Positions 43,504-52,597 of a DNA stretch of 64,000 bases are shown piece by piece. The stretch comes from Pandoraea capi (GTDB lineage Bacteria > Pseudomonadota > Gammaproteobacteria > Burkholderiales > Burkholderiaceae), in contig NZ_CABPRV010000009.1 in assembly GCF_902459735.1 (NCBI RefSeq), forward strand, positions 1 through 64,000, in the 5' to 3' direction. Under the pieces are notes generated by a model. That model was not told the DNA's origin and ran no database searches. It saw only the letters and a list, made by a program, of their open reading frames with translations. The position numbers were made by a program, and so were the translations under genes. The stretch's first letter is position 1. Every line of letters begins with the position of its first letter.

Positions 43504-45318
43504 TCAGGCCGTCAGCCATTTCTCGCGACGTTGTGCGGCGGCCCGATCACGCGTCTCGGCGATGCGGTACTGCGAGATCTCCGGCGTGTCGAGCGTGAGC
43601 GACGTCTCGCGCAACTCGTCGCGACGGAAGGCATGCACCGTCACCCGATCGCCCGGGCGATAGCGTTCGAGCAACTTGTCGAGATTGCCCGACGTCACAC
43701 GCAACCCGTCGATGGCGACCAGCGAGTCACCCGCCGACAACCCCGCCGCTTGCGCCGCGCCACCATCGAGCACCTGCGCGAGCGTGACCTCGTCACCGCG
43801 CTTGCCCGTCTTGGCGCCCAGCGCCGGGCGTCCGTTCTCGGGCGTGACCGGTGCGAGCGTCAGTCCGACACGTTCGAGCAACGCAGCGAGCGGAAGATCG
43901 CGCGTACCGTGAATCGCCGTGGCGAAGAATTCCGACAGATCGAGCCCGGAGACCTCTTCGAAGAGCGGCTGGACCGCATCTTCCGCCATGCCCACCGGCG
44001 TGCCGCGATAGAAATCGCGACCGTAGCGTTGCCACAGCGCGCGCATGACATCGTCGAGCGACTTCTGACCGCGCGTTTGCGCGCGAATCGTCAGGTCCAG
44101 CGCGAGCGCGACGAGCGAGCCCTTCGTGTAATAGCTGACGATGGCGTTGGGTGCGTTTTCGTCCTGACGGTAATACTTCGTCCACGCGTCGAACGAGCTT
44201 TCGGCCACCGTCTGCTTGAGACGTCCGCTACCGCGCAAGACGCTCGCGACCGTCTTGGCGACGAGGTCGTAATAGGCCGCCGGGGTGATCACGCCACTGC
44301 GCACGAGCATCAGATCGTCGTAATAGGACGTGAAGCCTTCGAACAGCCACAGCAGACGCGTGTAATTCTCCTGATCGAGCGTGTACGGCGCGAACACCGC
44401 CGGCTTGATCCGCTTGACGTTCCACGTGTGGAAGTACTCGTGGCTCACCAGACCGAGGAAGCCACGATAGGCATCGCTCATACGCGCCTGCCCCTGCACC
44501 GGCAGGTCGTTGCGGCTGGCCAGGAGCGCGGTCGACGCGCGGTGCTCCAGACCGCCGTAGCCGTCGCCGACCGTCATGAGCAGGAAGACGTAGCGCGACA
44601 TCGGCACCCGCGAGCGCGAGCTGGCGCCCGGCTCGAAAAGACGGATCTGCGCTTCACAGATCTTCTTCATGTCTCGCAGCAGGCGATCCAGATCGAGATT
44701 CGGCACCGGCCCCGTGATGGCGACTTCATGCGTCACACCACACGCCTTGAACGTACCGTGCACGAACGTTCCCATCTCGACCGGCGAATCGATCAGCTCG
44801 TCGTAATCGACGGCCAGATAGCGTCCGAAATCGAGCGCCGCCGTGCCTTCTGCCGGTGCCAGCGCGGTGGCTACACGCCACGCCTTGAATGCAGCGCCGC
44901 GCGGACGCAACACGTCCACTTCGCACGGCGCGTGCTCCTGTCCTTCCACGCGAAGAAACACGCTGGTGCCGTTGAAGAAGCCGTGAGTGTCGTCCAGATG
45001 AGCGGCGCGCACTGACAGATCCCACGCATAGACCTCATAGGTCACGATCAGCGTGCCCTTGCACGGCGCGGCCTGCCACGTGTGCTTGTCGAGCTTGTCG
45101 AGTGCGATCTTGCGGCCTCGGCACGTCGCACCGATCGTCACGATATTGCGGGCGAACTCGCGCACCATGTAGCTGCCCGGAATCCAGGCCGGCAGCGTGA
45201 AACGCTGGCCTTCCGGTGCGGGATTCGAGACCGTGACGGTCACTTCGAACAGATGGGCGGCGGGCGATTTCGGAACGATCGCGTACCGGACGGCAGATGG
45301 GGCGGACGTGGCTTTCAT
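43504..45318 (-). CDS. M61-family peptidase with PDZ domain
   Basis: A 604-residue glycyl-aminopeptidase-family metallopeptidase. The N-terminal beta domain starts VRYAIVPKS and has the family segment LPAWIPGSYMVREFARN. The zinc-binding H293-E-Y-F-H297 follows in the centre, with the family downstream Glu in WLFEGFTSYYDD. A PDZ domain occupies about residues 480-575 (GGAAQAAGLSAGDSLVAIDGLRV). M61 enzymes remove N-terminal Gly or Ala or act as endopeptidases. No signal peptide is evident, so a cytoplasmic location is likely. The frame is open upstream, but the family N-terminus begins at the ATG at 45318. Confidence 0.92.
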   Translation of the reverse strand: MKATSAPSAVRYAIVPKSPAAHLFEVTVTVSNPAPEGQRFTLPAWIPGSYMVREFARNIVTIGATCRGRKIALDKLDKHTWQAAPCKGTLIVTYEVYAWDLSVRAAHLDDTHGFFNGTSVFLRVEGQEHAPCEVDVLRPRGAAFKAWRVATALAPAEGTAALDFGRYLAVDYDELIDSPVEMGTFVHGTFKACGVTHEVAITGPVPNLDLDRLLRDMKKICEAQIRLFEPGASSRSRVPMSRYVFLLMTVGDGYGGLEHRASTALLASRNDLPVQGQARMSDAYRGFLGLVSHEYFHTWNVKRIKPAVFAPYTLDQENYTRLLWLFEGFTSYYDDLMLVRSGVITPAAYYDLVAKTVASVLRGSGRLKQTVAESSFDAWTKYYRQDENAPNAIVSYYTKGSLVALALDLTIRAQTRGQKSLDDVMRALWQRYGRDFYRGTPVGMAEDAVQPLFEEVSGLDLSEFFATAIHGTRDLPLAALLERVGLTLAPVTPENGRPALGAKTGKRGDEVTLAQVLDGGAAQAAGLSAGDSLVAIDGLRVTSGNLDKLLERYRPGDRVTVHAFRRDELRETSLTLDTPEISQYRIAETRDRAAAQRREKWLTA

Positions 45319-45409
45319 GAGATGACGGCGTCTTGTGTTCGTCGGGTGTTCGTCTTGCGTTCGTCTTGTCGTGGGCCGGGTCAGGCCTCGGCCCGACCCG
45401 GTCCAGCGA

Positions 45410-46171
45410 TTACTTGACGGTGGCGAGCGCCTTTTCGAGTTCTTCGGCAGGCACGGCGCCCGGCAGACGACGGCCATCCGACAGAATGATGGTCGGCGTG
45501 CCCGTGATGTTGAGCTGGTGACCCAGCGCGAAGTTGTCCTTGACCGGCTTGTCGTCACACTTGGCCGTCGGAGTCGGCGGCGCCTTCTTGACGAGCATCC
45601 AGTCATGCCATGCCTTGAGACGGTCCGGCGCGCACCAGATCGCTTTCGACTTCGCGTCCGAATCCGGGCCGAGCACCGGGTACAGGAAGGTGTAGACGGT
45701 GATGTTATCGACCGAATTCTTCAGCGTTTCTTCGAAGCGCTGGCAGTACGGGCAGTTCGGGTCCGAGAAGACGGCGATCTTGCGGCTGCCGTTGCCCTTC
45801 ACATACTTGAACGCGCGATCGAACGGCAGCTTGGCGAAGTCGATCTTGTTGAGTTCCGATTGACGCGCTTCGGTCAGGTTCTGACGCGTTTTCGTATCGA
45901 TCAGGTTACCGCCGAGAATCACGTACTGCGCCTTCTCGTCGGCATACATGATCGCGCCGCCGACCGACACTTCGAACAGGCCCGGGATCGGCGTACGCGC
46001 GACCGACTTGACCGGGGCATCCGTACCGAGCGTGGTCTGTACAGCGCTCTTCACGCGGTCGAGCGTGGCGTCGGACTTGCTTTGTGCGAGGGCAGACGTC
46101 GAGAAAGTCGCTGCACAAACGGTGGCGAGGGCCAGTCCGGCGAGCGCCGCGGCGCGAAAACGTTGCAACAT
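45410..46171 (-). CDS. dsbC: DsbC-family disulfide isomerase
   Basis: A 253-residue periplasmic protein with signal peptide (about residues 1-27, ending TSALAQ), a DsbC N-terminal dimerisation domain (about 35-95) and a thioredoxin domain with C140-P-Y-C143 in FSDPNCPYCQRF and the NITGTPTIIL cis-proline loop. The family repairs wrong disulfides in secreted proteins, kept reduced by DsbD. The gene neighbours M61 peptidase and UbiH-type hydroxylase, as in other Burkholderiaceae. It is separate from the dsbG copy at 29794-30627. Confidence 0.92.
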   Translation of the reverse strand: MLQRFRAAALAGLALATVCAATFSTSALAQSKSDATLDRVKSAVQTTLGTDAPVKSVARTPIPGLFEVSVGGAIMYADEKAQYVILGGNLIDTKTRQNLTEARQSELNKIDFAKLPFDRAFKYVKGNGSRKIAVFSDPNCPYCQRFEETLKNSVDNITVYTFLYPVLGPDSDAKSKAIWCAPDRLKAWHDWMLVKKAPPTPTAKCDDKPVKDNFALGHQLNITGTPTIILSDGRRLPGAVPAEELEKALATVK

Positions 46172-46258
46172 CGAAAATCTCCAGAAGTGTGTCGATCGAG
46201 AGGCGCGGCCGGTGCTTCCGGTCATGACCGGAGACGTCGGTGTTTGCGCCCGAAGGGG

Positions 46259-47446
46259 TCAGCCCAGGGCGCGGCCGATCAGGAATTTCTTGACGAAGGG
46301 CAGCATGTTCACGCTGTCGAGGCCCGCATTGCGGGCGAACTTCGCGAGCGGGCTGCTCGTGGCGAACAGCTTGTGCAGGCCGTCCGTCGTGAACGCCATG
46401 CTGCCGATATCTTCCTTGCGAGCGCGTTCATAGCGACGCAGCACCGCAGCGTCGCCGCAATCGCGGAACGATTCACGACCTGCGAGCGCGTCGCCGAGCG
46501 ACGCCACATCGCGAAGTCCGAGATTCATGCCTTGCCCGGCGAGCGGGTGCACCACGTGCGCCGCGTCGCCGACCAGCGCCACGCGCTGCGCGATCAGGCG
46601 CTTGGCCTGCGCGAGCACGAGCGGGAATCCCTGGGCGCGGGCTGAGACCGGTGTCAGACGTCCGAGTTCACCGTGCGAGAACGTGCCGATGCGTTCGGCG
46701 AGATCCTTGGGGTCGAGCGTCAGCAGATGCTTCGCGTGATCGTTGGCGGCGGACCAGACGAGCGAGACGTGCTGGTCGGGCAGCGGCAGCAGCGCGATGA
46801 TCTCGCCGTCATGGAACCATTGGAACGCCGTGTCGCGATGGGGACGCTCCGCGCGGAAGTTGCACACCACGCCGAGTTGTTCGTACGGACGCACCGAGCC
46901 GTCCAGCCCGGCAGTGCTGCGCACCCAGGAATTCGCGCCGTCCGCGCCCACGACGAGCGAGGCGCGCAGCGTCTTGCCGTCCGACAGACGGACCGACGCG
47001 GCTGCGGCATCGACTTCGAGCGCTTCGGCGCGTGCGTCGAGCCATTGGACTTGCGGGGAGAAGCGCAGCGCGGCGTCGAGCGCGCGCTCGAGATTCGACG
47101 ATTCCGCGATCCAGGCCAGTTGCGGCACCGACGCCTGATAGGCGGAGAAGTGCAGACTGCCGCGCTCGTCGCCGAACACTTCCATGTCGTAGACCGGATT
47201 CACCCGTGCGGGATCGACCGCCTGCCACACACGCATGCGTTCGAAAAGCGCCTGCGAGCTTGATGACAGGGAGTAGATGCGGGCGTCCCACAGGTCGCCC
47301 GAAGCCAGCGACGATGCCGCGGGCTGAGCGAGCAAGGCGACGGACAGACGTGCCTGCGAGAGCAGCAAGGCGGCGGCCTTGCCGACCAGACCGCCACCGA
47401 CGACGACGACATCGTGCGTTTGGCTGGAGGTATGCGTTAGAGACAT
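46259..47446 (-). CDS. UbiH/UbiF-family FAD-dependent hydroxylase
   Basis: A 395-residue flavoprotein monooxygenase. It has the GxGxxG dinucleotide-binding motif at the N-terminus (VVVVGGGLVGKAAAL), the DG motif (GADGANSWVR, about residues 155-164) and the GDAAHVVHPLAGQGMNLGLRD second FAD motif (about residues 290-310). Members hydroxylate ring carbons during ubiquinone synthesis; which position this one acts on is not decided by sequence. It lies just upstream of dsbC on the same strand. Confidence 0.9.
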   Translation of the reverse strand: MSLTHTSSQTHDVVVVGGGLVGKAAALLLSQARLSVALLAQPAASSLASGDLWDARIYSLSSSSQALFERMRVWQAVDPARVNPVYDMEVFGDERGSLHFSAYQASVPQLAWIAESSNLERALDAALRFSPQVQWLDARAEALEVDAAAASVRLSDGKTLRASLVVGADGANSWVRSTAGLDGSVRPYEQLGVVCNFRAERPHRDTAFQWFHDGEIIALLPLPDQHVSLVWSAANDHAKHLLTLDPKDLAERIGTFSHGELGRLTPVSARAQGFPLVLAQAKRLIAQRVALVGDAAHVVHPLAGQGMNLGLRDVASLGDALAGRESFRDCGDAAVLRRYERARKEDIGSMAFTTDGLHKLFATSSPLAKFARNAGLDSVNMLPFVKKFLIGRALG

Positions 47447-47671
47447 GCGGCGAATGCAGCGCCAGCGCCTGAATCGCGCGAGCCGACTGGTTCAGAAAAC
47501 GAGATGACGTATTGTCGCACGGCGGCCGCACGAGCGATGCCCTGCCCCACGAGCGCCCATGGGACACAGCGTCGCACTTCGTTTGCGGGCGCTATACTTC
47601 GGCGCATATCGGTCGTCGCAACATCAGGCACCACCACGCAACATCACGCACCATCAGACAGGGAGCCCCCC

Positions 47672-48541
47672 ATGCGCCTCGATAACGAACAGGATAGCCA
47701 GAACGTCGAAGACCGCCGGGGCAGCGGATTTGGCGGACGCACGACCATCGGCATCGGCACGATCGTCGTGGCGCTCGCCGCCTCGTATTTCTTCGGGATC
47801 GACCCGCGCGTCATCATCCAGGGTTCGCAAATGATTCAGGGGCAGACGCAGCAACAGCCCCACGCCAACCCGAATGCCGCCCCCGCCAATGATCCGAACG
47901 CGGTCTTTACCCGCAAGGTGCTCGGCAACATCGAGCGCACCTGGACGACGGTGTTCCCGCAGCAGATCAACCGTCAGTATGTCGCGCCGAAACTCGTGCT
48001 GTTCTCAGGCGCGACGCCCACGGCCTGCGGCACCGGGCAGACGGCAATGGGCCCGTTCTACTGCCCGGGCGACAGCAAGGTGTACATCGACCTCCAGTTC
48101 TACGACGAGTTGCGTCAACGCTTCGGCGCGGGCGGCGACTTCGCCCAGGCGTATGTCATCGCGCACGAAGTGGGCCATCACATCCAGAATCTGCTCGGCA
48201 TTTCCCAGAAGTTCGACGAAACGCGACGCCGCGTAAGCGAAGCACAGGCCAATGCGCTGTCGGTGCGGCTGGAGTTGCAGGCCGACTGTTTCGCGGGGGT
48301 CTGGGCGAACAATGCGGCCAAGGCCAACGACCAGTTGCTGGAGCCGGGGGACGTCGAGCAGGGCTTGCGAGCAGCGGCGGCCATTGGCGACGACCGCTTG
48401 CAGCAGCAGTCGCAGGGCCGCGTGGTGCCGGAGTCGTTCACGCACGGCACGAGCGCCCAGCGGGTGTACTGGCTGCGTCAGGGGTTGCAAACGGGCGACA
48501 TGCGCAAGTGCGACACCTTTTCGGCGAAGCAGTTGAGCTGA
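47672..48541 (+). CDS. Neutral zinc metallopeptidase family (YpfJ-type) protein
   Basis: A 289-residue membrane-anchored protein. One helix (TIGIGTIVVALAASYFFG, about residues 23-40) is followed by a Gln/Pro/Asn linker and a domain with the zincin motif H165-E-V-G-H169-H. FYCPGDSKVYIDLQF just before it, and the acidic ELQADCFAG segment after it, match YpfJ/DUF2342-like zinc peptidases. The family is conserved but its substrate is not known to me. CAGGGAG before the ATG fixes the start. It is divergent from ubiH-type gene. Confidence 0.85.
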   Translation: MRLDNEQDSQNVEDRRGSGFGGRTTIGIGTIVVALAASYFFGIDPRVIIQGSQMIQGQTQQQPHANPNAAPANDPNAVFTRKVLGNIERTWTTVFPQQINRQYVAPKLVLFSGATPTACGTGQTAMGPFYCPGDSKVYIDLQFYDELRQRFGAGGDFAQAYVIAHEVGHHIQNLLGISQKFDETRRRVSEAQANALSVRLELQADCFAGVWANNAAKANDQLLEPGDVEQGLRAAAAIGDDRLQQQSQGRVVPESFTHGTSAQRVYWLRQGLQTGDMRKCDTFSAKQLS

Positions 48542-48776
48542 GGCGCCCCGGGCGCGCGAGCGGCGACGCCGCTGCCGGTCTCCGAAGCCGCGCGAGCCGA
48601 CGGCCGACGCGCCGACCGCTGGCTGGCCGACGGCGCCCCGCCACAGACCGATAACGGCGCTGTTGGGGGCAGAACGGGTACAATAGCGGACTTTCCGCGA
48701 CGCAAACACTGGCCCGTTCGAGGGCGCCCACGGTGCATTTGTCGGCGCGCACTTTTCAAGCCAGACAGGATTTAGC

Positions 48777-49871
48777 ATGAGCCTCAAATGCGGCATCGTC
48801 GGTTTGCCCAACGTCGGCAAGTCGACCCTTTTCAACGCGCTGACCAAAGCGGGCATTGCTGCCGAGAACTATCCGTTCTGCACCATCGAGCCGAACGTCG
48901 GCGTGGTGGAAGTGCCGGACCCGCGTCTGGGCAAGCTGGCCGAGATCGTCAAGCCTGAGCGCATCATGCCGGCGACGGTCGAATTCGTGGACATCGCCGG
49001 TCTGGTGGCCGGTGCCTCGAAGGGTGAAGGGCTCGGCAACCAGTTCCTCGCCAACATCCGCGAAACGGACGCCATCACGCACGTGGTGCGTTGCTTCGAA
49101 GACGAGAACGTCATCCACGTGGCCGGCAAGGTGAATCCGATTTCGGACATCGAGGTGATCAACACCGAACTGGCGCTGGCCGATCTGGGCACTGTCGAGA
49201 AGGCGCTGCAACGCTATACGAAGGCGGCCAGGTCGGGCAACGACAAGGAAGCGGCGAAGCTGGTGGCAGTGCTGGAGAAGGTGGTGCCGGTGCTGAACGA
49301 AGCGCGTCCGGTGCGCTCGCTCAAGCTGACGGAAGACGAACTCGCGCTGATCAAGCCGTTCTGCCTGATCACGGCCAAGCCGACGATGTATGTCGCGAAC
49401 GTGAAGGACGACGGTTTCGAGAACAACCCGCATCTGGACGCCGTTCGCAAGTACGCCGAAGCCGAGAATGCGCCGGTCGTGGCCGTGTGCGCGGCTATCG
49501 AGGCGGAAATTGCGGATATGGAAGATGCCGACAAGGCGGAATTCCTGGCCGACATGGGCATGGACGAACCGGGCCTGGACCGCGTGATTCGCGCGGGCTT
49601 CAAGCTGCTGGGCTTGCAGACGTACTTCACGGCAGGCGTGAAGGAAGTGCGCGCATGGACGATCCACGTGGGCGACACCGCCCCGCAAGCGGCCGGCGTA
49701 ATCCACACGGACTTCGAGCGCGGCTTCATCCGCGCGCAGACCATCGCGTTCGACGACTACATCCAGTACAAGGGTGAGCAGGGCGCGAAGGAAGCCGGCA
49801 AGATGCGCGCCGAAGGCAAGGAATACGTGGTGCACGACGGCGACGTGATGAACTTCCTGTTCAACGTCTGA
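48777..49871 (+). CDS. ychF: Redox-responsive ATPase/GTPase YchF
   Basis: A 364-residue Obg-family P-loop NTPase that prefers ATP. The G1 loop GLPNVGKST is at the N-terminus, switch regions and [20 protein letters not shown] lie near residues 67-85, and NxxD-like base-contact segment appears as YVANVKDD (about residue 208). A C-terminal TGS domain ([19 protein letters not shown]) includes the [16 protein letters not shown] hallmark. It associates with ribosomes and modulates oxidative-stress response. A TACAAT -10-like element is about 100 bp upstream. It ends at a strong terminator. Confidence 0.96.
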   Translation: MSLKCGIVGLPNVGKSTLFNALTKAGIAAENYPFCTIEPNVGVVEVPDPRLGKLAEIVKPERIMPATVEFVDIAGLVAGASKGEGLGNQFLANIRETDAITHVVRCFEDENVIHVAGKVNPISDIEVINTELALADLGTVEKALQRYTKAARSGNDKEAAKLVAVLEKVVPVLNEARPVRSLKLTEDELALIKPFCLITAKPTMYVANVKDDGFENNPHLDAVRKYAEAENAPVVAVCAAIEAEIADMEDADKAEFLADMGMDEPGLDRVIRAGFKLLGLQTYFTAGVKEVRAWTIHVGDTAPQAAGVIHTDFERGFIRAQTIAFDDYIQYKGEQGAKEAGKMRAEGKEYVVHDGDVMNFLFNV

Positions 49872-49885
49872 CACGCGCTTCCGCA

Positions 49886-49925
49886 AACAAAACACCCCGG
49901 CCACTGCGCCGGGGTGTTTTGTTTT
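49886..49925 (+). terminator. Terminator after ychF
   Basis: A 17-bp perfect stem ending in CGGC/GCCG is flanked by AAACAAAACA and TGTTTTGTTT, followed by extra T. It lies 15 bp past the ychF stop. Confidence 0.92.
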
Positions 49926-50041
49926 TGACGGTCAACTTCGCTTGGCGACATCAAACAGGAGCGCACGGGAAGATTTAATTGCTCGAACTCCCCCTCCTCC
50001 GGCGCCCCGTCGTCTATCACCTGAAATTGGTGGGATCCACA

Positions 50042-50698
50042 TCACCCCGCCCATCCCTCACGAATGATCTGCGCGATCCGCTCGCCGGTCGCCCGGTTAT
50101 GCGCCTCCACTAGCGCGACCGCGCCCGCGTCGTCGCCCGCCTCGCACAGACGCAGCAGTTCGCGGTGCTCTTCGTGTGAACGCGTTGCGTTGTCCGCTTT
50201 TTGCCACGTCAGGAACAGATAGCGCCCGAGGTTCAGACGCGCCGTCGCGACCGCACGCTGGAAGTACGGACGTTCCGCCTTCGCGTACAACATGGCGTGG
50301 AAAGCGGCGTTGCGCGTCACGATGTCCGTCAGGTCGGTCGCCGCCTCCAGCGCTTCGAGCGCCGCCCGCGCTCGCGCAATGTCCGCGCGCGACAGATTCG
50401 GCAACGCCAACGCCATCAAACGCCCCTCCAGCAACGCCCGGTAGTCCGCCAGCTCGATGGCGTCGTCCTCGGTGAGCGCCGTCACCACGGTGCCGCGATT
50501 CGTTCGGCTCACGGCCAGCCCGTCCGCCGCCAGCATCGTCAACGCCTCGCGCACCGGCACATGGCTCACGCCCAACGCCGCCGCGAGATGGTCCTGACGC
50601 AAGGCCTCGCCCGGCTTCAGTTCGCCACGCCCGATCTGCTCGCGCAGCGCTTCGTATGTCCGCTCCACCGCCGTTCCGGTCCCGGATTCCTGACGCAT
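50042..50698 (-). CDS. GntR/FadR-subfamily transcriptional regulator
   Basis: A 218-residue regulator with a winged-helix domain (about residues 12-75, EALRQDHLAAALGVSHVPVREALTML) and an all-helical FCD effector domain. The FCD metal-binding pattern (Asp and His residues in ELADYRALLEGR, NAAFHAMLY and SHEEHRELL) is present, suggesting a carboxylate ligand. It is divergent from a DASS-type anion transporter and probably represses it. A 26-bp inverted repeat in their shared intergenic region fits an operator. Confidence 0.92.
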   Translation of the reverse strand: MRQESGTGTAVERTYEALREQIGRGELKPGEALRQDHLAAALGVSHVPVREALTMLAADGLAVSRTNRGTVVTALTEDDAIELADYRALLEGRLMALALPNLSRADIARARAALEALEAATDLTDIVTRNAAFHAMLYAKAERPYFQRAVATARLNLGRYLFLTWQKADNATRSHEEHRELLRLCEAGDDAGAVALVEAHNRATGERIAQIIREGWAG

Positions 50699-50720
50699 CG
50701 GCCACCTCTTCGAGTTAACT

Positions 50721-50746
50721 ATATATAATCATGTCAAATTATATAT
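50721..50746. promoter_or_regulatory. Inverted repeat in gntR-DASS intergenic region
   Basis: ATATATAAT and ATTATATAT form a perfect 9-bp inverted repeat with an 8-base centre CATGTCAA, about 22-48 bp upstream of the transporter start. FadR-type regulators bind short dyads with GT...AC cores; this one is AT-rich and could also contain the promoter -10. It is placed ideally to block transcription of both genes. Confidence 0.5.
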
Positions 50747-50768
50747 TATTTGACGAGAGGTGACGCCA

Positions 50769-52307
50769 ATGCCCCCGATCCACTCCGCGCCTTCATCTGC
50801 CGCACCCGCCTCCCCCGCCGCCTCCCCCGCCGCCTCAACCGCCGCCTCACCCGCCGCATCGCCGTCCGAATCACCCATCGCACCGCCCGCCGCGGTGTCC
50901 AACGCAGATGCATTCCGGGCTGATTGCCTATGGCAACACGCGTTGCTCGCGGGATTGAGCGCTACCGCCGGCCTCGGCCTGTATGCTGCGGGGCTGCGCG
51001 GCGACACGTTGACCGTCGCTGTCGCCGTCCTGCTTTGCCTGAGCTACTGGGCCACGGGCTGGTTGCCGGACTTCCTCGTGTCCCTGCTGCTGATGTTCCT
51101 GCTCGCGACGTGCACCTCGCTCGGCGCCGATGTCGTCTTTTCCGGCTTCACGTCGAGCGCGTTCTGGCTCGTCTTCAGCGGGGCCGTGATCGGCATGGCA
51201 TTGAACGTCACCGGACTGGGCGAGCGCGTGGCGTCGCGACTGGCCGATCACTGCGGCCACGCTTATGGCCTCGCCCTCGCCGGTTTCGTCGCCATCGCTT
51301 TCGCCCTCGGCATCGTGATGCCCTCCACGCTCGGCCGGATCGCCATCCTCACACCCATCGTCCTGAGCTTCTGCGAACGCGTCGGTCTCACGCAGGGACG
51401 TCCGGGCCGTCACGGCCTGATGCTCGCCACCGCACTGGCCAGTTGCGAACTGTCGACGGCCATCCTGCCGGCGAACCTGCCGAACCTCGTGATGGCAGGC
51501 ACCGCCGAGACCGTGCTCGGTCTGCGGCTCGGCTACGGGGAATACGCCGTCGCACTCGTCCCCACGCTCGCCGTGGTCCGCGGCATCGTGCTCATCGTCG
51601 TCGCCAAGTGGCTCTTCCCGGATCGCCTGACAGCACGCGACGTCGCTCACAAAGCCGACATCGTCATGTCCGTGACACCGGTGCGCGCGGACGAAAAACG
51701 GCTGCTCGCCGCCCTCGCGCTCATGCTCGTGCTCTGGCTCACGGAACCCTGGCACCACGTCGCCGCCGGCTGGGTCGGTCTGGGCATCGCTTTGCTGTGC
51801 CTCGGACCCCTGCGTCTGGTGAATCCGGACGCCTTCCTCAAGCAGGTCAAGCTCGCGCCGCTGTGGTTCGTTGCCGCCATCATCGGACTGACGGCCGCCG
51901 TCGATCATGCGGGACTGGCCAACGCCCTGCGCCCACTGCTCGCGCGTCTCGATCTGGCACAAATGTCGACGATGCCCGCCTATCTGGTGCTGGTCGCGCT
52001 GTCGATGGCGTTGACGTTCCTCGTCACCTCGAACGCCGCACCCGCGCTCTACACCCCGCTCGTGCCCGCGCTCGCCGCCGGGGCGCCGCTCGGCCTAAAG
52101 GCTGTCTTGTTGACGCAGGCGATCGGCATCTCCACCATCGCATTGCCTTATCAGGCGCCGCCGCTCGTGCTGGCCATGGCGCTCGCAGGCATCGGCATTC
52201 GGGACGCCACCCGCTACTGCCTCGCCACGGCATGCGTGGCACTGCTCACTGTCGTGCCGCTCACGGCGCTCTGGTGGCATGTCACCGGAATGCTTCGGCT
52301 TTTCTAA
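50769..52307 (+). CDS. DASS/SLC13-type anion transporter
   Basis: A 512-residue membrane protein with about 12 helices from residue 60 on, of the divalent-anion:sodium symporter superfamily. Duplicated halves carry the family hairpin and signature stretches (FTSSAFWLVFSGAVIGMALNVTG; GIVMPSTLGRIAILTPIVLSF; and later FLVTSNAAPALYTPLVPAL). The first 45 residues are a Pro/Ala/Ser repeat-like tail. AGAGG before the ATG supports the start; an in-frame GTG three codons earlier is less likely. Likely substrates are C4-dicarboxylates or related anions. Divergent GntR gene probably regulates it. Confidence 0.88.
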   Translation: MPPIHSAPSSAAPASPAASPAASTAASPAASPSESPIAPPAAVSNADAFRADCLWQHALLAGLSATAGLGLYAAGLRGDTLTVAVAVLLCLSYWATGWLPDFLVSLLLMFLLATCTSLGADVVFSGFTSSAFWLVFSGAVIGMALNVTGLGERVASRLADHCGHAYGLALAGFVAIAFALGIVMPSTLGRIAILTPIVLSFCERVGLTQGRPGRHGLMLATALASCELSTAILPANLPNLVMAGTAETVLGLRLGYGEYAVALVPTLAVVRGIVLIVVAKWLFPDRLTARDVAHKADIVMSVTPVRADEKRLLAALALMLVLWLTEPWHHVAAGWVGLGIALLCLGPLRLVNPDAFLKQVKLAPLWFVAAIIGLTAAVDHAGLANALRPLLARLDLAQMSTMPAYLVLVALSMALTFLVTSNAAPALYTPLVPALAAGAPLGLKAVLLTQAIGISTIALPYQAPPLVLAMALAGIGIRDATRYCLATACVALLTVVPLTALWWHVTGMLRLF

Positions 52308-52597
52308 GTTTTCGGCGTCCAACGGCTGCCCCTGTCCGAGACATCATTTCAAACGCTGGTTTGCGATATCCCGGGCGGGATACCATCGGGCGTACACAGC
52401 AGCGGTCGATCCCTGATCTTTTGGCAACGCGTCTCGTCTAATATGAAACCGTATCGGGAATGCCCTGCTTGAGGCCATCGCCCGCGTACCGCGACAATCG
52501 TTAGCAAGACAAGACATCAGACGCGACACACCACACGCCAAATGCAGTCACCGTAGTCGGGCAACGCCGTTTCATGCAGCTAAGGGGAGGGTCTTGC

